DNA of 30,872 bases from a virus, in IMG/VR virus record IMGVR_UViG_3300034106_000877, positions 1-30,872 of that record; one strand, 5' to 3'. The translations under genes were made by a program, and so were the position numbers. Shown piece by piece: positions 7,115 through 13,602 of this stretch (its first letter is position 1; each line of letters begins with the position of its first letter). Below the pieces are notes generated by a model that was given only the letters and a program-made list of their open reading frames with translations, searched no databases and was not told the origin of the DNA.

Positions 7115-7734
7115 CTCACCTAATTATTGACTTTGAGACAATGGGTAAGGACGCAGGAAAGTGCGCCGTTATCGACTGTTCAGTCATGGTCTTTGACTTC
7201 GATCGTTTTCTAACAAATCCTTATACGATCGAGAGTATCTCCTACGCGAAACGTTTTAAACTATCCGTGACGGATCAGGTAAAGAACTATGGTTTCGAGA
7301 TTGATAAGAGTACTCTTCAGTTCTGGGAAGAACAGAGTCCTGAAGTTCGTGCAAACATTGCTCCAAAGAAATCTGACCTGACTGTGAAGGAATTTGTAAA
7401 GCAGTTTCACGAATTCCTTATTGAGTCTCCAAAGGTAGATTACTGGTGGAGTCGTTCGAATACTTTCGATCCAATCATCCTATCACGACTCTTTGCAGCC
7501 GAAGGAAAGCTTCTGCATCTTGATGAGTATCTTAAGTATTGGCGTGTTCGTGATACGCGTACGTTTATTGATGCTAAACTTAACTTTCCAAAAGAAAACT
7601 CGTTTTCTCCGCTCGTTGATTCTGACAAGTGGAATAAAGTATTTAAGAAACACGATAGTTCCTGGGATATTCTCGCTGACGTTCTTCGTCTTCAGCAGAT
7701 CTATCGCGCAGAGAACGATCTTGAACTATCATAA
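7111..7734 (+). CDS. dexA: DexA-like 3'-5' exonuclease (DEDDh)
   Basis: A 207-residue member of the DnaQ-like exonuclease superfamily, close to T4 exonuclease A. It opens THLIIDFETMG...AVIDCSVMVFD like T4 DexA (FIIDFETMG...AVIDLAV, recalled). The four acidic residues and the histidine are present: D7 and E9 in DFET, D120 in TFDPIIL, and H181 with D186 in HDSSWDILAD. T4 DexA is 227 residues. The family degrades single-stranded DNA from the 3' end. ATG 7111 overlaps the C5-MTase stop. Its place in this cluster suggests a role in nucleotide recycling or DNA end processing. Confidence 0.88.
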   Translation: MTHLIIDFETMGKDAGKCAVIDCSVMVFDFDRFLTNPYTIESISYAKRFKLSVTDQVKNYGFEIDKSTLQFWEEQSPEVRANIAPKKSDLTVKEFVKQFHEFLIESPKVDYWWSRSNTFDPIILSRLFAAEGKLLHLDEYLKYWRVRDTRTFIDAKLNFPKENSFSPLVDSDKWNKVFKKHDSSWDILADVLRLQQIYRAENDLELS

Positions 7735-7743
7735 GGAGTAAAA

Positions 7744-8622
7744 ATGATGCAACTACAGATTACAGCAGAACACCTACGAAAATATTCTATCTTTGTTGGA
7801 ACGCCGATGTATGGTGGGCAGTGCGCAGGAATGTTCTGTAAATCTACGAACGACCTAGCATCTCTCTGTGCCAAATACAACATCGATCTTAAGTTCTATT
7901 ATCTATTTAATGAAAGCTTAGTTCAAAGGGCAAGGAACTATGTAGTAGATGAATTCATGAGGTCAGACTGCACACATCTTATGTTTATCGATGCTGATAT
8001 TGGTTTCAGACCTAATGATGTACTGTCGATGCTCGGTATTCAGACCATGCACCCGGATCAGTATGATATCATGACTGGTCCGTATCCAAAGAAAACGATT
8101 GCTTGGGAAAAGGTAAAGAAGGCGGTAGAGATGGGAAAGGCGGAGAATCCTTTCGACTTGGACTTCTATACAGCCGACTACGTGTTCAACCCAGCAAAGG
8201 GAACCACGTCTTTCCGTATTGACCAACCTATCGAAGTGAGCGAGGCTGGTACCGGATTTATGCTTATACCTCGAGCCGTGTTGGAAAAATACAGAGACGC
8301 ATACCCAGAACTCAAGTATATTCCTGACCACGCTCGCACGAAGAACTTCGATGGTTCGCGTGAGATCACCGCTTTCTTTGATTGCATTATCGATCCTATT
8401 TCAAAGCGGTACCTGTCTGAAGATTACTTCTTCTGTCGCAAAGCAAGAGAAGTGGGAATTAAGTTGCACCTGTGTCCTTGGATGGAACTGCAGCACGTCG
8501 GTTCGTATATCTTTAAGGGATCGATGGGCGCGATCGCTTCTATCGGTGAAACGCCAACCGCAGGAAAGAGATCAAACGAAAAGACATATAAAGAAAAGAA
8601 GAAACAAGCATTTAGACCGTGA
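7744..8622 (+). CDS. GT-A type glycosyltransferase
   Basis: A 292-residue protein. AAGGAG precedes two adjacent ATG codons (7744 and 7747); 7744 is given, and 7747 has the better spacing. Features of a metal-dependent GT-A enzyme: an N-terminal strand SIFVGTPMYGG, the DxD-type motif F-I-D83-A-D85-I-G, a conserved G-T-G-F-M-L-I-P acceptor-side loop near 187-194, the acidic SEDYFFCRKA motif near residue 240, and a late histidine in LQHVGSY as the third metal ligand. The C-terminus is lysine-rich. No membrane segment is seen. As the second glycosyltransferase of the cluster it may extend the sugar added by the GT-B enzyme or glycosylate another target. Similar genes are frequent in marine T4-like phages and have no known acceptor. 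Confidence 0.8.
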   Translation: MMQLQITAEHLRKYSIFVGTPMYGGQCAGMFCKSTNDLASLCAKYNIDLKFYYLFNESLVQRARNYVVDEFMRSDCTHLMFIDADIGFRPNDVLSMLGIQTMHPDQYDIMTGPYPKKTIAWEKVKKAVEMGKAENPFDLDFYTADYVFNPAKGTTSFRIDQPIEVSEAGTGFMLIPRAVLEKYRDAYPELKYIPDHARTKNFDGSREITAFFDCIIDPISKRYLSEDYFFCRKAREVGIKLHLCPWMELQHVGSYIFKGSMGAIASIGETPTAGKRSNEKTYKEKKKQAFRP

Positions 8623-8627
8623 AACAG

Positions 8628-8656
8628 TTGACATATCATAAAAAATGTGATATAGA
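8628..8656 (+). promoter_or_regulatory. Sigma70-like promoter with extended -10, upstream of gp45
   Basis: TTGACA (8628-8633), a 17-base spacer, and TATAGA (8651-8656) preceded by TGA (extended -10). It lies in the only sizeable gap between the modification cluster and the replication genes. The start would fall near 8663, giving a leader of about 27 bases with AGGAG before the gp45 ATG. This looks like a strong host-polymerase (early) promoter for gp45-gp44-gp62-regA. Confidence 0.8.
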
Positions 8657-8689
8657 TAAACTACTTAATAATGAATAGGAGACTATACT

Positions 8690-9355
8690 ATGAAATTTTC
8701 TGACCGCACTCTTACAATTCTCAAGAGTTTTGCTACAATCAACAAATCAATCGTACTGAAGCCTGGCCAGGTCTTGCGTACGATTACTCCGGAAAAAAAC
8801 TTCATCGCCATCGCAAACATTGAAGATCAGTTCCCAACCACTGCTGTTATCTATGATCTCTCACGTTTTCTTTCGATGCTGAGCCTTTATCAAGACCCAG
8901 ATGTGGAATTCCTTGAAAATCATTTCATCATCTCTGAAGGCAAGCTTAAGATGAAATATGTCTATGCAGACATCTCGATGGTCCATGCAGCTCCAGAAAA
9001 AGAAATCGCCATTCCTTCTTCCGACGTTTCGGTTAGCGTGAAATGGTCCGATCTTCAGTCTGTGATCAAGGCTGCTGGTGTTTTGCAGTTTAGCGAAATC
9101 GCATTCGTCGGCGAAGATGGCAAGTGCTTCCTTCGAGCAATCGACAGTAATAACAAATCGTCAGACGCATTTGGTGTAGAGATTGGTACCACCAACGACA
9201 CGTTTACTCTCATCCTTAAGACTGACAACTTTAAGTTGCTTCCTCAGGATTACGAAGTGACTCTCTGCGCAAAGGGTGTATCGCTCTTCAAGGGTGCTGA
9301 TGTATCCTATTACGTTGGTGTTGACTCTAAGTCAACGTACAAGAAAGGAGAGTAA
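8690..9355 (+). CDS. gp45: DNA polymerase sliding clamp gp45
   Basis: Processivity clamp, 221 residues (T4 gp45 is 228), expected to trimerise around DNA, hold the phage polymerase, and in T4 also activate late transcription through gp33 and gp55. The identification rests on the characteristic start (MKFSDRTLTILKSFATINKSIVLKPG), the overall clamp pattern of short beta-strands, and position ahead of the two clamp-loader genes. AGGAG lies eight bases before ATG 8690, and the gene sits behind a strong early promoter. Two enzymes upstream end in peptides that may bind this protein. The leader is AU-rich and could also be a RegA target, as in T4, though no exact site can be named. Confidence 0.95.
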   Translation: MKFSDRTLTILKSFATINKSIVLKPGQVLRTITPEKNFIAIANIEDQFPTTAVIYDLSRFLSMLSLYQDPDVEFLENHFIISEGKLKMKYVYADISMVHAAPEKEIAIPSSDVSVSVKWSDLQSVIKAAGVLQFSEIAFVGEDGKCFLRAIDSNNKSSDAFGVEIGTTNDTFTLILKTDNFKLLPQDYEVTLCAKGVSLFKGADVSYYVGVDSKSTYKKGE

Positions 9356-9356
9356 T

Positions 9357-9548
9357 ATGTCTGAACAAGTTAACATCTCTCTTCAAGATATCTACACAGT
9401 CCTTTCTATTATCGATATCTGTGTTAAGCGCGGAGCTATCGAAGGTTCTGAGCTTACTACTGTTGGTACTATCCGTGATAAGTTTGCTCTATTCATTGAG
9501 CAGAATAAGCCAAAGGAAACAAAGGAACCGGTAAAAACTGAAAACTGA
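9357..9548 (+). CDS. Small conserved T4-like protein between clamp and clamp loader (63 aa)
   Basis: ATG 9357 follows AAAGGAG by six bases and the gp45 stop by one base. The in-frame codon further upstream at 9276 lies deep inside gp45 and has no RBS. The peptide (ISLQDIYTVLSIIDICVKRGAIEGSELTTVG in part) is helical, and similar small proteins occur at this place in other marine T4-like phages, as I recall. T4 has rpbA, an RNA polymerase-binding protein, in this slot, but no resemblance to RpbA is visible. The C-terminus is a charged, Lys/Glu-rich tail. Function unknown. Confidence 0.8.
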   Translation: MSEQVNISLQDIYTVLSIIDICVKRGAIEGSELTTVGTIRDKFALFIEQNKPKETKEPVKTEN

Positions 9549-9583
9549 GCTCCAACCTTACACACCACACCGGAGATTATATT

Positions 9584-10537
9584 ATGGCACTTGATACAAA
9601 TACTGAAGAAGTACTCTGGGTTGAACGTTATCGACCCAGAGTCATTGAGGATACAATTCTTCCTCAGAAGACTAAAGATGTCTTCAAAAGATTCGTTGCA
9701 GATAAATCCATTCCTAACCTGCTACTGACTGGTGGCCCAGGTATGGGTAAGACCACAATTGCGAAAGCAATGCTGAACGAGCTCGGTTGCGATTACATCG
9801 TAAAGAACGGTTCGTTGAATGTTAACCTCGATACTCTTCGTTACGAGATCTCGACCTTTGCATCTTCCGTTTCATTCAGTGGTGGTCGTAAATACGTTAT
9901 CCTTGATGAAGCCGACTATCTCAATGCAGCTAACGTTCAGCCTGCTCTTCGTAACTTTATCGAAGAATATTCAAAGAACTGTGGCTTTATCTTTACGTGT
10001 AACTTTAAGAACCGTGTTATCGAGCCACTTCGTTCTCGTCTTTCTGAAGTTGACTTTACGATTGAGAAGTCAGATCGTCCAAAGATGGCTGCTCAGTTCT
10101 ATAAACGTGTTCTCGCAATTCTAAACGCAGAAAACGTAGAACACGATAAGGATGTCGTCGCAAAGATTATCGAAAGGCATTTCCCAGATTTTCGGCGTGT
10201 ACTTACCGAACTTCAATCTTATGCAGCATCAGGTAGGATCGATGAGGGTATCTTCACAAACATCAAGCAGGAGTCGATCGAACAACTCTTTTTGATGTTG
10301 AAAGAAAAGAACTTCGTTGAGATGCGCAAGTGGTGTTCGAATAACAGTGACCAAGACGCGAATGAAATGTTTCGTACCATCTATGACGCCGCAACAGACC
10401 GTGTAGAACTTAAGAGTCTTCCAGGGTTTATCGTTACTCTTGCTGATTATATGTATAAGTCTAGCTTCGTTGCCGACCACGAAGTCAATATGGTTGCCTT
10501 CTTGACGGAGGTAATGTTCGAGGCCAGCTATAAATGA
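9584..10537 (+). CDS. gp44: Clamp loader large subunit gp44 (AAA+ ATPase)
   Basis: A 317-residue AAA+ ATPase (T4 gp44 is 319) that, with gp62, opens and loads gp45 onto primer-template junctions. It shows an N-terminal VERYRPR (13-19), Walker A GGPGMGKTT at 50-58, Walker B VILDEAD at 105-111, sensor 1 in FTCN near 140, and an arginine-finger motif PLRSR at 148-152 where replication factor C proteins have SRC. CGGAG lies in the leader before ATG 9584. It ends with an ATGA overlap into the zinc-ribbon gene. Confidence 0.96.
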   Translation: MALDTNTEEVLWVERYRPRVIEDTILPQKTKDVFKRFVADKSIPNLLLTGGPGMGKTTIAKAMLNELGCDYIVKNGSLNVNLDTLRYEISTFASSVSFSGGRKYVILDEADYLNAANVQPALRNFIEEYSKNCGFIFTCNFKNRVIEPLRSRLSEVDFTIEKSDRPKMAAQFYKRVLAILNAENVEHDKDVVAKIIERHFPDFRRVLTELQSYAASGRIDEGIFTNIKQESIEQLFLMLKEKNFVEMRKWCSNNSDQDANEMFRTIYDAATDRVELKSLPGFIVTLADYMYKSSFVADHEVNMVAFLTEVMFEASYK

Positions 10538-10740
10538 GTTGGCTTTCTTTCTTTTCTAAAAAACCAAAAGTCTGTTTCTTTTGTAAAACAGATCTGAAAG
10601 AAAGCAGCGCGTTCACTCTGCAGTACTCATCTACAGAAGGACTTCACAGTGCAAAGATGTGCAGTGAATGCGCAAAAACTTTTGACGATTTTGCAGATAT
10701 AAAGGATGAAGCGCATGCCTCAAGATTTGACTCCTTTTGA
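10534..10740 (+). CDS. Small zinc-ribbon protein (68 aa) in the clamp-loader operon
   Basis: ATG 10534 overlaps the gp44 stop by 4 bases. Two CxxC pairs (C14/C17 in VCFFC and C43/C46 in MCSEC), 26 residues apart, form a likely four-cysteine zinc site. The N-terminus (MSWLSFFSKKPK) is amphipathic. The C-terminal end ASRFDSF is reminiscent of the polymerase tail of RB69 (SLFDMF, recalled), a clamp-binding sequence, but the match is loose. Its location between the two clamp-loader subunits suggests a replication or transcription accessory role. I do not recognise a named family. Confidence 0.8.
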   Translation: MSWLSFFSKKPKVCFFCKTDLKESSAFTLQYSSTEGLHSAKMCSECAKTFDDFADIKDEAHASRFDSF

Positions 10741-11122
10741 TTTTGTAAAGTCTGCATCTCATAATAAGAAGGATCTTATCCGTGAGGCAGACTATCCAGA
10801 ACAAGCTGAGAAGCAGTATGTTCCGTTTATTGTAAACCGAGCATTCGCTGCCTTTGAAGATAGTATACTACATGCTAACACGATGAATATCAATCATCAT
10901 CTATTCAAAGACGCGCAGTACCGGTATTATCTCGGTGCCCTGCGTCCACGCAATCGTTTTTCAAAATGGCTCAAGGAAGAGAAGAACCCAGACCTTGATG
11001 CAATTCAGGAACACTACTCGGTGAACAGAACCGTCGCAAAGATGTATCTGAAAGTTATGTCTAAGGAAGACCTGGTTAAGCTTCATAAGAGATTCAACAA
11101 AGGTGGAGAAGCTAAATTATAA
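10715..11122 (+). CDS. gp62: Clamp loader small subunit gp62
   Basis: A 135-residue protein identified by position directly between gp44 and regA and by its opening TPFDFVKSASHNKKDLI, typical of gp62 proteins of marine T4-like phages. T4 gp62 is longer (187), so this is the compact form. The ATG at 10715 is preferred over 10706 because AAAGGA (10701-10706) is then eight bases upstream. It overlaps the zinc-ribbon gene by 26 bases. It forms the 4:1 gp44/gp62 loader and has no ATPase motifs of its own. Its stop codon lies within a late-promoter octamer. Confidence 0.85.
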   Translation: MPQDLTPFDFVKSASHNKKDLIREADYPEQAEKQYVPFIVNRAFAAFEDSILHANTMNINHHLFKDAQYRYYLGALRPRNRFSKWLKEEKNPDLDAIQEHYSVNRTVAKMYLKVMSKEDLVKLHKRFNKGGEAKL

Positions 11123-11125
11123 ATA
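11118..11125 (+). promoter_or_regulatory. T4-type late promoter motif upstream of regA
   Basis: An exact TATAAATA overlapping the gp62 stop codon. Transcription would start near 11131, leaving a leader of about 50 bases before the regA ATG. Exact octamers are expected a few times by chance in a window of this AT content, so position at a gene border is the support. Confidence 0.5.
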
Positions 11126-11183
11126 CTCGGATGGTCTTTATGAGCATCATCGCAATAATAATAACTATAAAGGTGAACTCATC

Positions 11184-11588
11184 ATGGAGAAAGACTTATT
11201 CCGAGGGGTTGGCGTAGAGATAACACTTCCGAATCCTGATAACTTTCTTAAGATAAAAGAAACGTTAACTCGTATTGGTATATCCTCGAAAAAAGAAAAG
11301 AAACTATATCAGTCCTGCCATATTCTACACAAGCAAGGGCGCTATGCGATTCTTCACTTTAAAGAACTGTTTATACTTGACGGTAAAGAGAATACTTTTG
11401 CTGACGAAGATAGATCTAGAAGAAACACTGTAATAAACCTCCTAGAAGAATGGGATCTACTTAAGATAGTCGACCCATCCAAGTCTGAAGATCCGGTTGC
11501 TCCACTTAGCCAGATAAAGATACTATCGCATAAAGAAAAAGATGAATGGATATTAGAACCAAAGTATAATATCGGAAAAAAGAAGTAA
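11184..11588 (+). CDS. regA: Translational repressor RegA
   Basis: An RNA-binding repressor of phage early mRNAs. The 134-residue protein matches T4 RegA (122 residues) through VEITLPNPDNFLKIKETLTR, the stretch LYQSCHILHKQGRYAILHFKE, LLEEWDL near 88-94, and the end WILEPKYNIG. ATG 11184 has AAGGTGA upstream. A GTG at 11103 in the same frame would add 27 residues but overlaps gp62 and lacks a usable RBS. There is a short N-terminal extension (MEKDLFRGVG) and an insertion before the C-terminal strands compared with T4. Gene order gp45-gp44-gp62-regA is as in T4, but DNA polymerase gp43 does not follow; a dUTPase does. Confidence 0.95.
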   Translation: MEKDLFRGVGVEITLPNPDNFLKIKETLTRIGISSKKEKKLYQSCHILHKQGRYAILHFKELFILDGKENTFADEDRSRRNTVINLLEEWDLLKIVDPSKSEDPVAPLSQIKILSHKEKDEWILEPKYNIGKKK

Positions 11589-11604
11589 TTTAAGGAATTA
11601 TATT

Positions 11605-12114
11605 ATGAAGGCGTTTCGTTTAAATAAAAAAGCAGAACTACCAAAGTTTTCTACGACCGGTTCTGCTTGCTTTGATATTAAAGCATGTTTTGATAATAAC
11701 AGCAAGATCACGTACTACAATGCTCTAAATAAAGAATCTGTATCACATGCGCGTGTTATCAATAATAAAGTATGCGTGCAGTTGTATCCAATGCAGAAAA
11801 TGTTAATACCAACTGGTCTTATCTTTGATATTCCAGAAGGTCACGTCCTAAAGATATATCCGAGATCCGGTTCGTCGCTAAAAAAGAGTCTAGTTCTTGC
11901 GAATGGAACCGGTATTATAGATTCCGATTATGTAGAAGAAACATATGTGATTCTACAGAATACATCGGATGCAGTAGTCATCATCGAGGATGGCGAACGC
12001 ATTGCGCAGGCAATGCTTGAGAAGACTTTGGTGTATACCATCGAAGAAGTAGAAGAGAGACCGTCTCAGAAGACGGAAAGAAACGGAGGTTTCGGAAGCA
12101 CCGGGATCTCTTAA
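11605..12114 (+). CDS. dut: Trimeric dUTPase (dUTP pyrophosphatase)
   Basis: Hydrolyses dUTP to dUMP and pyrophosphate. All five motifs of the trimeric family are present: STTGSACFDIKA (16-27), the IPTG and PEGH strands, PRSGSS (86-91), GIIDSDYVEE (103-112) with D106 and Y109, GERIAQAML (130-138), and the C-terminal ERNGGFGSTG (158-167) that closes on the substrate. At 169 residues it exceeds the usual 140-150 because of an insertion of about 30 residues after motif 1 (about 29-58). It is not related to T4 gp56, the dCTPase-dUTPase, so if this phage excludes plain dCTP from its DNA that activity must come from elsewhere or from this enzyme. Confidence 0.93.
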   Translation: MKAFRLNKKAELPKFSTTGSACFDIKACFDNNSKITYYNALNKESVSHARVINNKVCVQLYPMQKMLIPTGLIFDIPEGHVLKIYPRSGSSLKKSLVLANGTGIIDSDYVEETYVILQNTSDAVVIIEDGERIAQAMLEKTLVYTIEEVEERPSQKTERNGGFGSTGIS

Positions 12115-12137
12115 CACGCAACACACAGGAGAACAAG

Positions 12138-12359
12138 ATGACCACTAAGAACCCATTCGAGATCCGCGCAGAGATCCTTCAGCTTGCCAAGGATTATATG
12201 GATCAAAGCTATCATATGAATTTGAATTTCATGCAAAAGTCCATGGAAGAAGGTAGAAAGACCTTCGAAGAATATCAAGAAGCCGCAAAAATGTATTCTA
12301 CTGACGACCTTATGAAGAAGGCTCAGGAAATGTACACCTTTGTTTCTAAGAAGGACTAA
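12138..12359 (+). CDS. Small helical conserved phage protein (73 aa)
   Basis: CAGGAG precedes ATG 12138. The sequence is almost entirely charged helix: NPFEIRAEILQLAKDYMDQSY at the start and a C-terminal TDDLMKKAQEMYTFVSKK. Comparable NPFEIR-starting small proteins occur near regA and Hsp20 genes in marine T4-like phages, as I recall. There is no membrane segment or motif. Its stop is three bases before the alternative oxidase ATG, and its AAGGA near the end serves as that gene's RBS, so the two are probably co-translated. Confidence 0.75.
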   Translation: MTTKNPFEIRAEILQLAKDYMDQSYHMNLNFMQKSMEEGRKTFEEYQEAAKMYSTDDLMKKAQEMYTFVSKKD

Positions 12360-12362
12360 TAT

Positions 12363-12968
12363 ATGACAGAGAAACATCACGCACCAAAGGATGTTTCTGA
12401 TAGGATCGCGTTGGGCTTTACAAAGGCCCTTCGCTTTATTGCGGATACCTTCTTTAAAAAGAGATACGGTCATCGAGCTGTGGTTCTAGAGACCGTGGCG
12501 GCAGTACCAGGAATGGTCGCGGGCGCAGGATTGCATCTTAAATCTTTGCGCACAATGAAAGACGATCGAGGTTGGATTAAAGAACTTTTAGATGAAGCAG
12601 ATAACGAACGTATGCATCTTATGACATTCGTTGAACTCGCAAAACCAAATATGTTTGAGCGTATCATCATCTTAATCGCACAGGCAATCTTTGTTGGTTT
12701 CTATGCAATCGTATATTTCTTTTTTCCAAAGACTGCACATCGCATCATTGGTTACTTTGAAGAAGAAGCCGTTCGATCCTATACAGAGTTTCTTTCTGAG
12801 ATAGACAGCGGAAAGATACAGAACGTTCCGGCTCCAAGGATCGCAATTGATTATTGGAAGCTGCCAGAAGACGCAACTCTACGTGACGTTGTTCTCGTAG
12901 TAAGAGAAGATGAAGCAGGTCACAGGGATAGAAATCATGAAATGGCTGATGAACTTAATCACAAGTAA
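12363..12968 (+). CDS. aox: Alternative oxidase (cyanide-insensitive ubiquinol oxidase)
   Basis: A diiron, monotopic membrane ubiquinol:oxygen oxidoreductase of 201 residues. All six iron ligands can be assigned: E43 in VLETVAAVPGM, E82 and H85 in NERMHLMTF, E133 in YFEEEAVRSY, and E184 and H187 in REDEAGHRDR. The spacings agree with Trypanosoma AOX (E123, E162, H165, E213, E266, H269) except for a 2-residue shortening before the last pair. The hydrophobic helices around 48-60 and 100-122 form the membrane-binding face. The KDDRGWIKELLDEA context is that of proteobacterial/mitochondrial AOX rather than cyanobacterial PTOX. It is shorter than mitochondrial AOX because there is no targeting region. 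It would oxidise quinol without proton pumping during infection. Confidence 0.93.
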   Translation: MTEKHHAPKDVSDRIALGFTKALRFIADTFFKKRYGHRAVVLETVAAVPGMVAGAGLHLKSLRTMKDDRGWIKELLDEADNERMHLMTFVELAKPNMFERIIILIAQAIFVGFYAIVYFFFPKTAHRIIGYFEEEAVRSYTEFLSEIDSGKIQNVPAPRIAIDYWKLPEDATLRDVVLVVREDEAGHRDRNHEMADELNHK

Positions 12969-13032
12969 TATTCATAAAGATATGAGCACGCACAGAATTC
13001 ATACAACAAAGTATGAAGACCTATGCATGTGA

Positions 13033-13040
13033 TATAAATA
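13033..13040 (+). promoter_or_regulatory. T4-type late promoter for the hsp20 gene
   Basis: An exact TATAAATA in the 157-base gap before hsp20. The expected start, five to seven bases downstream, falls at about 13045-13047, inside the left arm of the terminator hairpin listed next. Confidence 0.75.
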
Positions 13041-13043
13041 AAT

Positions 13044-13072
13044 GCGGAGATGCCAATCGGGTCTCCGCTTTT
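13044..13072 (+). terminator. Rho-independent terminator after the alternative oxidase gene
   Basis: The 7-bp stem GCGGAGA (13044-13050) / TCTCCGC (13062-13068) has an 11-base loop and is followed by TTTT. It would end the early gp45-aox transcript. The late promoter lies four bases upstream of the stem. Confidence 0.75.
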
Positions 13073-13125
13073 ATAAACCGGTCAGATGACGGTTAAACAC
13101 AACTCGCTTTAATAAGGAGAAAGAT

Positions 13126-13572
13126 ATGAATACTCGTAGAATAAACCTAGATCTATTAAATGATCCATTCTTCATTGGTTTTGACTCGTTCTTAGATAAG
13201 TTCGATCAAATTAATAAATCCAATGCATCAAACTATCCACCATACAATTTAATTAAAACGGGCGAAGATACATTTCTAATTGAACTTGCTGTCGCAGGTT
13301 TTAACGAGAAAGACTTTGACGTAGAACTGCATAACAGTATTCTTACTATTCGTGCTGAAGTCGCCGAAAACGAAACAGTCACGAACTACCTTCATAAAGG
13401 GATCGCAGCAAGAAGCTTTATTCGTAAGTTTACTCTAGCGGACACGATTGAAGTAAGCAGTGTATCTCTTGAGAACGGTATGCTCAGAGTTCAATTGCTC
13501 AACGTGATACCTGAGGAAAAGAAACCAAAGAAAATTCCAATTGCAAGTAATAAAGAACTTCTTTTAGAGTGA
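13126..13572 (+). CDS. Small heat shock protein Hsp20 (alpha-crystallin family)
   Basis: ATP-independent holdase chaperone of 148 residues. The N-terminal arm (DPFFIGFDSFLDKF) resembles IbpA. The alpha-crystallin domain runs from about 40 to 130, with YPPYNLIKTGEDTFLIELAVAGF, LTIRAE near 73, and the conserved strand LENGMLRVQL (114-123). A C-terminal I-x-I-type tail, IPI, follows. AAGGAG lies before ATG 13126. Genes of this family are common in T4-like phages of aquatic bacteria. Being alone between a late promoter and a strong terminator, it is probably expressed late, at the time of virion assembly. Confidence 0.93.
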   Translation: MNTRRINLDLLNDPFFIGFDSFLDKFDQINKSNASNYPPYNLIKTGEDTFLIELAVAGFNEKDFDVELHNSILTIRAEVAENETVTNYLHKGIAARSFIRKFTLADTIEVSSVSLENGMLRVQLLNVIPEEKKPKKIPIASNKELLLE

Positions 13573-13575
13573 ATG

Positions 13576-13602
13576 AAAAAGGGAGCGAAAGCTCCCTTTT
13601 TT
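13576..13602. terminator. Bidirectional intrinsic terminator between convergent operons
   Basis: The perfect 6-bp stem GGGAGC/GCTCCC (13581-13586 / 13591-13596) closes a GAAA tetraloop, flanked by five A on the left and six T on the right, so it works on both strands. It separates hsp20 (+) from the tape measure gene (-), whose stop codon lies in the T tract. Confidence 0.92.

Noticed and set aside
11103-11183. GTG 11103 as the start of RegA
   Set aside because: It has no suitable Shine-Dalgarno and overlaps gp62. The extra 27 residues have no counterpart in T4 RegA, and a late promoter lies inside the extension.
12363-12968. Reading the diiron oxidase as cyanophage-type PTOX
   Set aside because: The KDDRGWIKELLDEADNERMHL context follows the AOX of proteobacteria and mitochondria, and no photosynthesis genes are in the window.
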